Position numbers and translations under genes: made by a program
Part shown: positions 24,782-33,095 of the stretch, piece after piece
Layout of the letters: every line of letters begins with the position of its first letter
How positions within the stretch are numbered: the stretch's first letter is position 1
Source: Bacteroidaceae bacterium
GTDB lineage: Bacteria; Bacteroidota; Bacteroidia; Bacteroidales; Bacteroidaceae
Length of the DNA: 64,000 nucleotides
Direction: 5' to 3'
Assembly: GCA_017453465.1 (NCBI GenBank)
Contig: JAFTEV010000002.1
Location: 1 to 64,000, forward strand
Notes under the pieces: generated by a model
Databases searched by the model: none
Told to the model about the DNA's origin: nothing
The model's input: only the letters and a program-made list of their open reading frames with translations

Positions 24782-26836
24782 CTAACGGGTTGCCACAATG
24801 ACGAAGCCACCCTGATCGGCCATCTGGAGTTTCACCTTCTGGGGATTGGAGACTTTCAGCGTGGTCTGCTGAGGTTCGCGTGTTTTCAGCTGGTCGCTGT
24901 AGAGGGTGACGGTCTGCCCCTTTTGCAACATGGGCAGGTCGAGGGTGAGGGTGAGGGTCTGGCCTGTGGCGTTGTTGCCGGCTATGTACCACTTTGTGCC
25001 GTTGCGACGAGCCAGGACGCAGTATTTGCCTGGGTAGCCGTCGATGAAGCGGGTTTCGTCCCATGTAGTGGGCACAGCGCGGAGGTAGTCCATGCAGAGC
25101 GGCGGGGCAATGGCTCCCTTGGCATTGAAGTCTGTCTTGTCGGAAGGAGTCTGGCCTTCGGCAGGCAGGTTCTCTGGCGTGAGGGCAAAGTTCTGGATGG
25201 GGTTCTGGAAGAGCACGGTGGTGGCCAGTTCGTGGCAGTCAGTGGTGCGGCGTGTGTTGCCGCCTGTGTTGCCACGGTTGAGGTGACGGTTCATGAAACA
25301 GCCGCCAAACTCCATGCAGCCGATGGTGTTGCGGCAGAAGGGGTGCAGAGCCGTGTTCTGAGCCTCGACATCGCAGAAATGCTGTGAGAAGTAGATGTTT
25401 TCGCTGGCCAGCACAGCCTCGCTGCCTACGTAGTTGGGGTACATACGTTCCCAGCCACGGGGAATGGTGCAGCCATGGAAGATGACCATGATGCCGCAGT
25501 CGTCTGCATCGCTCAGGATTTGTTCGTAGAGACGGAGTGTCTCCTGCTTGTCGCCGCCAAAGAAATCCACCTTGATGCCCTTCACGCCAAGCTGCTGCAT
25601 CCAGCGCATATATTGTTTACGCACGATGGGGTCGCACATGATGTTGATGGGCCCCTGCTCAATGTCGTTCCACCAGCCGCTGGAGCTGTACCACAGGAAG
25701 ACATCAACGCCCTGGCTCTGGGCATACTTCACGAGTTCGCCCATCTTCTGCTTGCCAATGTTGTTGTCCCACCAGTTGTCTATCAGCACATACTGATAGC
25801 CCATGCGACGGGCCAGCTGGATGTACTTCACCTGGTCGTCCCAGCAAATGGAGTTGTCTTGCCAAACAATCCAAGACCACGTGCCCTTACCATATTTATA
25901 TTGGTGAGCCGACTCGTAACGGGGTTCCACGTAGTCCCAGGGCACGGTGGTCTCGACAATGGGCTTGAGCGAATTGCCCACCGTGATGGTGCGCCACGGC
26001 GTTACGCCCGGCAGGGCAAAGGCCGGCTCCACGGTGCCATTGCCGTTGTTCTCTTCGGGCATGGGAAACTCCAGGGTGTAAAGTCCATCGCCCTTCATGT
26101 CGCTCAAGCGTGATGCACAGTAGCGGCTGTCAACGCCTGTTTCGCTGATGAGCAGCCAGTAGTTTTGCGATTGGGCGGTTTTGCTGTTTTGCGGTTGAGC
26201 AATGGGAATGCGGAAGAGGCAGGGGAAAGTGTAGCCGTGGCCATACTGTGAGCGAGTGGCCATGGGTTCGTCGAACTTGTATTCTTCTTCGTAGCTGGGC
26301 TTGGTGGCCTTCCAGCCGATCATGGCATCCGACTGGGGAGAGAGGAAGGTCATTGCCTGTGAAGGCAGATCAAAGCCAGTCGCCTCCTTCATCACACGGA
26401 TGGAGAACTTCTTGCCATTCGCACGGTCCTTCTGGTTGGGGATGCAGTAGCGAAAGGCTATGTCGTTGTTGCTGACACGGAACTCAATGTCGAAAACCTG
26501 GTCGCGGCGGTTCTTCAGCTGGAGCGTGAGTTGGTTTGCCTCCACATGCACCTGGCTGACCTTGCTGCGGTCGAGTGTGTAGTCCGACTTGAACGCCGTG
26601 ACCTTCTGGTCTTGCAGCGTCAGGTTCTGCGAAAAGTCGCCGATATTGGCCACAAAACCCAGCGGCGAGGGGTCGAGCACCCGCTGTCCGTCGTAAGTGA
26701 CGGCATAAACTGGACTGCCAGCCTTCAGGTCGAATGTGACCTTCAGCTTGCTGTCGGGACTGCTGACTGTGGCGAGCTGTGCATGGGAAAGCGTGCAGCA
26801 AGCCAAGAGGGAGAGAGAGAGAATCTTGTGTTTCAT
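24782..26836 (-). CDS. Glycoside hydrolase family 97 (SusB-like fold, retaining type)
   Basis: The product is 684 residues with signal peptide ending SHA-Q (about residue 19). GH97 enzymes are calcium-dependent exo-alpha-glycosidases of the Bacteroidetes periplasm. The N-terminal beta-supersandwich (TVSSPDSKLKVTFDL) is followed by the catalytic barrel: WSWIVWQDNSICWDDQVKYI, VLIDNWWDNN, GVKGIKVDFFGGDKQ and GSEAVLASEN. Asp424 at the VDFF position marks the retaining subgroup (as in B. thetaiotaomicron BtGH97b, an alpha-galactosidase) rather than inverting SusB. A C-terminal all-beta domain follows. Residues about 211-223 (AQPQNSKTAQSQN) are an in-frame insert built of the TTTTGCGGTT word found in intergenic arrays. 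nrnA lies 16 bp upstream on the same strand. Confidence 0.92.
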   Translation of the reverse strand: MKHKILSLSLLACCTLSHAQLATVSSPDSKLKVTFDLKAGSPVYAVTYDGQRVLDPSPLGFVANIGDFSQNLTLQDQKVTAFKSDYTLDRSKVSQVHVEANQLTLQLKNRRDQVFDIEFRVSNNDIAFRYCIPNQKDRANGKKFSIRVMKEATGFDLPSQAMTFLSPQSDAMIGWKATKPSYEEEYKFDEPMATRSQYGHGYTFPCLFRIPIAQPQNSKTAQSQNYWLLISETGVDSRYCASRLSDMKGDGLYTLEFPMPEENNGNGTVEPAFALPGVTPWRTITVGNSLKPIVETTVPWDYVEPRYESAHQYKYGKGTWSWIVWQDNSICWDDQVKYIQLARRMGYQYVLIDNWWDNNIGKQKMGELVKYAQSQGVDVFLWYSSSGWWNDIEQGPINIMCDPIVRKQYMRWMQQLGVKGIKVDFFGGDKQETLRLYEQILSDADDCGIMVIFHGCTIPRGWERMYPNYVGSEAVLASENIYFSQHFCDVEAQNTALHPFCRNTIGCMEFGGCFMNRHLNRGNTGGNTRRTTDCHELATTVLFQNPIQNFALTPENLPAEGQTPSDKTDFNAKGAIAPPLCMDYLRAVPTTWDETRFIDGYPGKYCVLARRNGTKWYIAGNNATGQTLTLTLDLPMLQKGQTVTLYSDQLKTREPQQTTLKVSNPQKVKLQMADQGGFVIVATR

Positions 26837-26852
26837 AGGGATAGGAAAGGTA

Positions 26853-27938
26853 TTATTGATTAGTACTGTTATTTGTCGCTTGTTGGTCAGTGGCAGTCAG
26901 CTGTTCACGGAAAGCCTCTATCGCTTCTTTGGCCTTCTCGATGGCTTGTTCCATGGTTATGCCTTCGAGCCTGCCGCCAGCAGCATTGAAGTGGCCACCG
27001 CCGCCAAAGAAGCGGATGGCCATGTCCTGGGCAGAAATGTCGTCGTAGGAACGGATGCTGACCCAGATGACGGGTTTCTCGGTGTCTTCGCGCAGGGAAA
27101 TGGAGAGCTTGTGTCCACGGATGGCCAGGGGCATATTGACCACCCCCTCCATGTCACCCTTCAGGTAGTTAAACCGCTTGAGTTCTTCCTTGGTCAGGCC
27201 AAAGACGGAAGCGTGCAAGTCGGGAAAGACCTGCAACTTCTCGTAGAGCACATAACCCATCAGTCGAAAGCGGTCAGCAGTATAGTAGTTGTTGATGTTG
27301 CGCACAATGCGGTCCTTGTCAATGCCTTTTTGCAAGAGTTCGGCAATGATGAGGAAGATGTCAGGGTCGTTGCTGTTGAAGGAAAAGCCGCCCGTGTCGG
27401 TGTACATGCCAGCATAGATGTCTTCAGCACCATGCAGAGAGAGCTGGCCAATGCCACCGATAGCCGTCAGCAACCGAAACAGCAGTTCACAGGTGCTGCT
27501 ACATTCGGGATGGGAGACAACCGTACTGAACCCCTTCTTGTCGGGGCCTATATGGTGGTCTATCATCAGCTTCTTCGTGTGTCGCAACCCAGCCACCACC
27601 CGTCCCAGCTCTTCACCCAGTCGGCTGTATTCGCCCAGGTCGAGCACACAGACGAGGTCGGCCATGTTCAGCAAGTTGTAGGAGAGCGACTTCTTCCGCT
27701 CAAACAAGACAATCCTGTCAGCACCGTTCATCCACTTCAAGAAGTCGGGAAAATAGTTCGGCACAATGACCATCGCATTCTTCCCCTTCCTCGTCAGATA
27801 CTCCCACAGAGCCAGCGTAGAGCCAATGGCATCGCCGTCGGGCGACTGGTGAGCCACAATCACCACGTTCTTGCAGTCATCAAAAAGTTTCTTTGCGCCC
27901 TGCACTTCCTGCGGAGATAATTTTGTCTTCAGTGTCAT
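26853..27938 (-). CDS. nrnA: DHH-family phosphoesterase, NrnA-like nanoRNase/pAp phosphatase
   Basis: The product is 361 residues. NrnA degrades 2-5-nt RNAs to mononucleotides and removes the 3' phosphate of pAp. Catalytic DHH-domain motifs: AHQSPDGDAIGS (His30, Asp34, Asp36), VLDLGEY (Asp100) and MIDHHIGPD (Asp127-His129). The DHHA1 C-terminal domain shows GGGGHFNAAGGRLEG. A -7 box TATCTTTG lies upstream on the minus strand near 27960. It probably shares a transcript with GH97. Confidence 0.92.
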   Translation of the reverse strand: MTLKTKLSPQEVQGAKKLFDDCKNVVIVAHQSPDGDAIGSTLALWEYLTRKGKNAMVIVPNYFPDFLKWMNGADRIVLFERKKSLSYNLLNMADLVCVLDLGEYSRLGEELGRVVAGLRHTKKLMIDHHIGPDKKGFSTVVSHPECSSTCELLFRLLTAIGGIGQLSLHGAEDIYAGMYTDTGGFSFNSNDPDIFLIIAELLQKGIDKDRIVRNINNYYTADRFRLMGYVLYEKLQVFPDLHASVFGLTKEELKRFNYLKGDMEGVVNMPLAIRGHKLSISLREDTEKPVIWVSIRSYDDISAQDMAIRFFGGGGHFNAAGGRLEGITMEQAIEKAKEAIEAFREQLTATDQQATNNSTNQ

Positions 27939-28041
27939 TTTTCAATACATATTTTTGGCAAAGATATTAAGTTTTCTTCTAACATAAGCCGTTTATTACG
28001 ATTTTTATTAAAAATAAAGCGGTTTTTCCGTGGGTTTTCTG

Positions 28042-28282
28042 TATTTTTGCAGCGATTTTGCGGTTGGACGGTTAGACGTATAAATTGAACACAGAGACAC
28101 AGAGGCACAGAGATAGATAATTTGACAATTGGATAATTTACAATTTAACAATTGACAATGCACAATCTCCAATCTTCAATCTCCTTATCTACTTTAGTCC
28201 CTTTCGTAAGAAAGAATCTTCAATTTTCTTCTCTGTGTCTCTGTGCCTCTGTGTTCAATTAAAAAACCGCAAAACCGCAATA
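28042..28282. repeat. Nested inverted word arrays filling the nrnA / coiled-coil gene gap
   Basis: This covers the gene-free stretch. A -7-like TATTTTTG at 28042-28049 is followed by TGCGGTT/ACGGTT words. Then a CACAGAG array (28085-28112) is mirrored 26/28 by CTCTGTG words (28231-28258), enclosing ACAATT and CAATCTTCAAT words. CCGCAAAACCGC (28267-28278) closes it as the inverse of the first words. Confidence 0.75.
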
Positions 28283-28300
28283 ACACAAAACCGCAATAAC

Positions 28301-29170
28301 ATGAAGAAATCAACCATCATCCTCTCCCTCATCATTGCTCTGCTGATAGCAGGACTGGGCTACATTGCCTACCTGCTCATGGAGCAACGCCAAGCCAACG
28401 AGGAACTGCAAGAATTGGCCGAACTGGACAAACAAGAAATGGCTGACCAGTACCGAGAGTTCGACATGCAATATGGCGAACTGCAGAAACAGCTGCGAAA
28501 CGACTCGCTCATTGCACAAATCGAGGAAGAACGCCAGCACACCCAGCAACTGCTGGAAGAACTGGAGCGCACCAAGGCCACAGACGCAGCAGAGATTGCC
28601 CGACTGAAGCGGGAAATAGCCTCGCTCCGCCAAGTGCTGAAAAGCTACATCATGCAAGTAGATTCGCTCAACCGACTGAACGAAACGCTGGTAGCCGAAA
28701 ACACCGAAATGAAGAACCAGGTGGATGAAGCCAACACGCAAATCACCAACCTCTCGACAGCCAACACCCAGCTAAAGGACAAAGTGAACATCGCCGCCCA
28801 GCTGGATGCCACCGCCTTCTGGGTTACGCCCAAAAACAAGAAGGGCAAGGAAGCCAAGAAGGTAAAAGACGTGAAGAAGCTCGCCTTCGGTTTCACCATC
28901 GTGAAGAACGTGACAGCCCAGGGCGGCGAGCGAGTCATCTATGCCCGCATCCTCAAGCCCGACAACTCCGTCATGGGCACCAAAGGCACCTTCCCCTACG
29001 AAAACACCAACCTGGAATACACCGAAAAGAAATACATCGAATACAACGGCGAGGAACAGACCGTCACCATGTACAGCGATGTAGAAGAATTTCTCGAAGC
29101 CGGCACCTACAAGCTCTTTGTGTTCTGCGACAAGCAGATGATAGGACAGACTACCTTCAGCCTGAAATAA
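28301..29170 (+). CDS. Membrane-anchored coiled-coil protein of unknown function
   Basis: The product is 289 residues from ATG 28301; the frame is open upstream through the repeat array but that start is not credible. An uncleaved membrane helix (residues about 5-27, IILSLIIALLIAGLGYIAYLL) is followed by a long Glu/Gln-rich coiled coil (about 30-175) and a beta-rich C-terminal domain (KKLAFGFTIVKN, GTFPYENTNLEYTEKKYIEY, LFVFCDKQMIGQTTFSL). Orientation would place the coil and domain in the periplasm. Similar proteins occur in Bacteroidales as unnamed hypotheticals. Neighbours give no functional clue. Confidence 0.75.
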   Translation: MKKSTIILSLIIALLIAGLGYIAYLLMEQRQANEELQELAELDKQEMADQYREFDMQYGELQKQLRNDSLIAQIEEERQHTQQLLEELERTKATDAAEIARLKREIASLRQVLKSYIMQVDSLNRLNETLVAENTEMKNQVDEANTQITNLSTANTQLKDKVNIAAQLDATAFWVTPKNKKGKEAKKVKDVKKLAFGFTIVKNVTAQGGERVIYARILKPDNSVMGTKGTFPYENTNLEYTEKKYIEYNGEEQTVTMYSDVEEFLEAGTYKLFVFCDKQMIGQTTFSLK

Positions 29171-29171
29171 A

Positions 29172-29335
29172 GTCTGATTAAGTGAATAGTGAAAAGTGAA
29201 AAGTGAAAAATCCAAGTTACAGAAAAGTGAATAGTGAAAAATCCGAATTTCAGTTTAGCCTGCATAAGGCATCGTTTAGCCTCTGTAACTTAGATTTTTC
29301 ACTTTTCACTCTTCACTTTTCACTAAAATTGCAAA
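29172..29335. repeat. GTGAATA/GTGAAAA array with a 46-nt dispersed core
   Basis: Tandem GTGAAAA and GTGAATA words (29182-29240) face TTTTCAC words (29296-29325). Between them bases 29245-29290 match, on the opposite strand, bases 32989-33034 (38 of 46 identical). The array sits between the coiled-coil gene and rpe. Confidence 0.8.
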
Positions 29336-29342
29336 ATTAACC

Positions 29343-29993
29343 ATGCCAATCATATCCCCCTCCCTACTCGCAGCAAACTTTGCCGACCTGCGAAGCGACA
29401 TCGAAATGATTAACCGCTCCGAAGCCGACTGGCTCCATCTGGACGTGATGGACGGAGTCTTCGTGCCCAACATCAGCTTCGGATTCCCCGTGCTGGAAGC
29501 CGTGGCAAAACTCTGCACCAAAAAACTCGACGTACACCTGATGATTGTCGAGCCAGGCAAATTCATCCAGGAAGTAAAAGCCCTGGGAGCCTACATGATG
29601 AACGTACACTACGAAGCCTGCCCCCACCTGCACCGCACCATCCAGCAAATCCACGAAGCAGGCATGAAGGCTGGTGTCACCCTCAACCCCCACACCCCAG
29701 TCTGCGTGCTCGAAGACATCATTCAGGACGTGGACATGGTTCTGCTGATGACCGTAAACCCCGGCTTCGGCGGACAGAAATTCATCGAACACTCCATCCA
29801 GAAGGTCAAAACCCTGAAAGCCCTCATCCAGCGCACTGGCTCAACCGCCCTCATCGAAGTAGATGGCGGCGTAAACGGAGAAACAGGCCAACGCCTCGTC
29901 GAGGCTGGCACCGACGTGCTCGTAGCTGGCAGCTACGTCTTCAGAGCCGACACCCCCGAACAAAGAATCATTGAACTAAAACATCTACAATGA
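29343..29993 (+). CDS. rpe: Ribulose-phosphate 3-epimerase
   Basis: The product is 216 residues, a full-length TIM barrel. Rpe interconverts ribulose-5-phosphate and xylulose-5-phosphate. Metal and catalytic segments are in order: PSLLAANFADL, WLHLDVMDGVFVPN (His, Asp), DVHLMI, LLMTVNPGFGGQKF and ALIEVDGGVN (Asp). Its stop overlaps the next gene's ATG by 4 bp. Confidence 0.96.
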   Translation: MPIISPSLLAANFADLRSDIEMINRSEADWLHLDVMDGVFVPNISFGFPVLEAVAKLCTKKLDVHLMIVEPGKFIQEVKALGAYMMNVHYEACPHLHRTIQQIHEAGMKAGVTLNPHTPVCVLEDIIQDVDMVLLMTVNPGFGGQKFIEHSIQKVKTLKALIQRTGSTALIEVDGGVNGETGQRLVEAGTDVLVAGSYVFRADTPEQRIIELKHLQ

Positions 29994-30664
29994 AACAAAC
30001 AACCCACCATTTCCATTCCTCCGTCCTCTACACACTCGGCATCCTCTGTGCACTCCTTGCATCCTGCAAGAAAGGTGAAACATACGCCGACATGAAGAAC
30101 AAAGAGAAAGACGCAATCAACCGATTCCTAACAACCCGCTCCATCAACGTCATCGACGAAGCAACCTTCAAGGAACAAGGACAAACCACCCGAACAGAGA
30201 ACAACCAGTTCGTGCTCTTCGAGGACGACGGCATCTACATGCAAATCGTGCGCAAGGGCCAAGGCCAGACCATGGTGGAAATGGCCAAGGAACAAGCCGA
30301 CAGCACCATCAGCAAAGTCATCCTCTGCCGCTTCTTTGAATACGACATCGAAAACGCCGACACCACCTGCCAAAACATCCACCGCTCAGGCATCGTCGAT
30401 AAGATGCTCTGCACCTACGCCCACCGGGGACGCAGCTACACAGCCTCCTTCACCGAAGGCATCATGCGCACCACCTACTCATCCTCCACCGTCGTGCCCA
30501 AAGGCTGGCTCAAACCACTCGACTACATCAGGATGGCAAAATCTGCCGGCACTGGCGAAATAGCCAAAGTCCGCCTCATCGTCCCCCACTCCTCTGGCAC
30601 AGCCAACGCCGGTACCTACGTCCTCCCCTTCTACTACGAAATAACATATCAATTAGGAAAATAA
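29990..30664 (+). CDS. DUF4827-like lipoprotein
   Basis: The product is 224 residues. A lipobox LLASC (Cys about 25) marks it as a lipoprotein. The mature start KKGETYADMKNKEKDAINRFL, the NNQFVLFEDDGIYMQIVRKG stretch and the final NAGTYVLPFYYEITYQL match my recollection of the Bacteroidales DUF4827 family, thought to be FKBP-like. It lies between rpe and glmM, overlapping rpe by ATGA and 2 bp before glmM, a conserved arrangement in related genomes as far as I recall. Function unknown; a folding role in the periplasm is inference. Confidence 0.75.
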   Translation: MKQTTHHFHSSVLYTLGILCALLASCKKGETYADMKNKEKDAINRFLTTRSINVIDEATFKEQGQTTRTENNQFVLFEDDGIYMQIVRKGQGQTMVEMAKEQADSTISKVILCRFFEYDIENADTTCQNIHRSGIVDKMLCTYAHRGRSYTASFTEGIMRTTYSSSTVVPKGWLKPLDYIRMAKSAGTGEIAKVRLIVPHSSGTANAGTYVLPFYYEITYQLGK

Positions 30665-30666
30665 TT

Positions 30667-32076
30667 ATGTCACTCATTAAATCCATTTCCGGCATCCGTG
30701 GCACCATAGGCGGAAAAGCCGGCGAGGGGTTCAACCCACTCGACATCGTAAAATTCACCAGTGCATACGCAACACTCATCCGCAGGACAACCCCCGCCGC
30801 CTCCAACAAGATTGTCGTGGGCCGCGACGCTCGCATATCAGGCGAAATGGTCAAGAACGTCGTCTGCGGCACCCTCATGGGCATGGGCTTCGATGTCGTC
30901 AACATCGGACTGGCCTCCACCCCCACCACCGAAGTAGCCGTGACGATGGAAGGAGCCTGCGGCGGCATCATCATCACCGCCAGCCACAACCCCCGTCACT
31001 GGAACGCACTGAAGCTGCTCAACCAGGACGGTGAATTCCTCAATGCAGCAGAAGGAAACGAAGTGCTCCGCATTGCCGAAGCCGAAGACTTCGACTACGC
31101 CGACGTGGACCACCTCGGCAAATACACCGAAGACAACACCTACGACCAGAAACACATCGACCTTGTGCTCAATCTCGACCTCGTCGATGTGCCAGCCATC
31201 AAAGCCGCAAACTTCAAGGTAGCCTTCGACTCCATCAACTCCGTGGGCGGCATCATCCTGCCCAAACTCCTCAAAGCCCTCGGCGTGCAGGATGTCACCC
31301 CCCTCTATGCCGAACCCACAGGCGACTTCCAGCACAACCCTGAACCCCTGGAGAAGAACCTCGGCGACATCATGTCGCTCATGCAGAAAGGCGGTAAAGA
31401 CGTTGCCTTCGTCGTTGACCCCGATGTGGACCGCCTCGCCTTCATCTGCGAAGACGGCACCATGTACGGCGAAGAATACACCCTCGTCACCGTAGCCGAC
31501 TACATCCTCAGGCACACCCCCGGCAACACCGTGAGCAACCTCTCCTCCACCCGCGCCCTGCGCGATGTCACACAGAGATACGGCAAAGCGTACAACGCCG
31601 CAGCCGTGGGCGAAGTCAACGTAGTCACCAAGATGAAGGACACCAACGCCGTCATCGGCGGTGAAGGCAACGGCGGAGTCATCTATCCAGCCGCCCACTA
31701 CGGACGCGACGCCCTCGTCGGCATAGCCCTCCTGCTCAGCCACCTCGCCCACGAGCGGCAGCAGCAGCCCGGACTTACCCTCAGCCAGCTGCGCACTCGC
31801 TACCCCGACTACCAGATAGCCAAGAACCGCATCGACCTCGACCCCGCCACCGACGTAGATGCCATCCTCCAGCAGGTGAAGACCATGTACCAGAACGAAC
31901 CCGACACCCAAGTCAACGACATCGACGGCGTAAAGATAGACTTCCCCGACAAGTGGGTGCACCTGCGCAAATCCAACACCGAACCCATCATCCGCGTCTA
32001 TTCCGAAGCCAGCACCATGCAGGCAGCCGACGAGATAGGCAAGAAAATCATGGACATCGTCTATGCTATGAAGTAG
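30667..32076 (+). CDS. glmM: Phosphoglucosamine mutase
   Basis: The product is 469 residues. GlmM converts glucosamine-6-phosphate to glucosamine-1-phosphate for UDP-GlcNAc. Seen: ISGIRGTIGG at the start, phosphorylated Ser106 in TASHNPR, the Mg site DPDVDR (251-256), the sugar loop GGEGNGG and the phosphate loop LRKSNTEPIIRVYSEA. The other phosphohexomutases (ManB/Pgm) share these, but the sequence follows the Bacteroidales GlmM version. It is the last gene of the rpe operon and is followed by an 18-bp bidirectional hairpin. Confidence 0.92.
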   Translation: MSLIKSISGIRGTIGGKAGEGFNPLDIVKFTSAYATLIRRTTPAASNKIVVGRDARISGEMVKNVVCGTLMGMGFDVVNIGLASTPTTEVAVTMEGACGGIIITASHNPRHWNALKLLNQDGEFLNAAEGNEVLRIAEAEDFDYADVDHLGKYTEDNTYDQKHIDLVLNLDLVDVPAIKAANFKVAFDSINSVGGIILPKLLKALGVQDVTPLYAEPTGDFQHNPEPLEKNLGDIMSLMQKGGKDVAFVVDPDVDRLAFICEDGTMYGEEYTLVTVADYILRHTPGNTVSNLSSTRALRDVTQRYGKAYNAAAVGEVNVVTKMKDTNAVIGGEGNGGVIYPAAHYGRDALVGIALLLSHLAHERQQQPGLTLSQLRTRYPDYQIAKNRIDLDPATDVDAILQQVKTMYQNEPDTQVNDIDGVKIDFPDKWVHLRKSNTEPIIRVYSEASTMQAADEIGKKIMDIVYAMK

Positions 32077-32097
32077 CTTTTGCAATGCATAATGCAC

Positions 32098-32168
32098 AAT
32101 TCACAATTCACAATTTGAGTATGGACAAGCAAGCCGTAGATACTCCAATTGTGAATTGTGAATTTTTA
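32098..32168. terminator. Bidirectional terminator between glmM and plsC
   Basis: AATTCACAATTCACAATT (32098-32115) and its exact complement (32147-32164) form an 18-bp stem followed by T-rich DNA. It lies between two convergent genes and reaches the plsC stop codon. Confidence 0.75.
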
Positions 32169-32891
32169 ATTACGAATTATTAATCTGCTATTGATGATGT
32201 CGTGGACTTGCTGCATGAAGTCTTTGGTGGGGATGTTTTTGTATTCGTCTGGGAGGATGGGGCGATGGATAATCATCTGGAGTGTGCCCTGCTTGACGCT
32301 GTAGTCGTTGCGCGAGAAGATGTCGAAGGAGCCGTTGATGGTGATGGGGACGATGGGGAGTCCTATCTGGCCGGCCAGCATGAAGGCTCCGCGCTTGAAG
32401 TCGCCCATACGTCCTGTGCGTGTGCGTGTGCCTTCGGGGAAGATGGCCATGGAGGTGCCTGCCTGCAGGGTGGCTTCGGCCTGACGCACGGCGTGGGTGA
32501 TGCTGCGGCGGCTTTCGCCCACGAATATCTGCTGGCTGCGGGCGCAGGCCAGTCCGACGAAGGGTATCTTGCGGAGGTATTCTTTCATCATCCACTTGAA
32601 GGGGTTGGGCAGGTAGCCGTAGAGCAAGAAGATGTCGAAGTAGCCCTGATGATTGGCCAGGAAGACGTAGCTCTGGCGGGGGTCGAGCTGTTCCTTGCCT
32701 TCAATTTTGATTTTGTGCAGACAGATGCGGCAGGTGAAGCGGCTCCACCAGCGGGGCAGGTACCAGGAGACGTAGCGTGTGTCGCCCAGCATGGCGGCTA
32801 TGACGACAACAAGTGCCACTATGATGGTCACGACAATGAATAGAGGGAGGGGGATGAGGTAGGAATATATTTTGTAGAGGATTTTTTTCAT
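32166..32891 (-). CDS. plsC: 1-acyl-sn-glycerol-3-phosphate acyltransferase
   Basis: The product is 241 residues. PlsC makes phosphatidic acid by acylating the 2-position of lysophosphatidate at the inner membrane. An N-terminal membrane helix (residues 11-34) precedes NHQGYFD with the HxxxxD catalytic pair (His81, Asp86), GLACARSQQIFVGE, and the FPEGTRTR acyl-acceptor motif (151-158). The last residues RLIIRN lie in a repeat-rich junction. Stand-alone gene. Confidence 0.93.
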   Translation of the reverse strand: MKKILYKIYSYLIPLPLFIVVTIIVALVVVIAAMLGDTRYVSWYLPRWWSRFTCRICLHKIKIEGKEQLDPRQSYVFLANHQGYFDIFLLYGYLPNPFKWMMKEYLRKIPFVGLACARSQQIFVGESRRSITHAVRQAEATLQAGTSMAIFPEGTRTRTGRMGDFKRGAFMLAGQIGLPIVPITINGSFDIFSRNDYSVKQGTLQMIIHRPILPDEYKNIPTKDFMQQVHDIINSRLIIRN

Positions 32892-32909
32892 CGGCTTTTA
32901 TTTTAAATG

Positions 32910-33095
32910 AAAAGTGTATTAAAGTGAAAAGTGAAGAGTGAATAGTGAAAAATCTAAGTTACAGAAGTAAGTGAATAGTGAAAATTTAAGTTACTGGGGC
33001 TAAACGCAACCTAATGCTGGCTAAGCTGAAATTCAGATTTTTCACTTTTCACTATTCACTATTTACTATTCACTATTGACTTTTCACTATTCACT
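32910..33095. repeat. Second GTGAATA/GTGAAAA array with the 46-nt core
   Basis: It contains the inverted copy (32989-33034) of the 29245-29290 core, flanked by AGTGAATAGTGAAAA words on the left (32921-32985) and by complementary TTTTCACTATTCAC words on the right (33038-33095). It occupies the junction between the phosphoesterase and plsC genes. No gene is seen. Confidence 0.8.

Noticed and set aside
26853..26880. Possible SusR-like or other regulator for the carbohydrate genes
   Set aside because: Looked for helix-turn-helix, HTCS, ECF sigma or anti-sigma proteins near GH3, GH97 and both SusCD pairs; none is present in the window.
30838..32097. Long minus-strand open frame opposite glmM
   Set aside because: Gly/Val/Asp-rich antisense shadow of glmM; no start signal or family resemblance.
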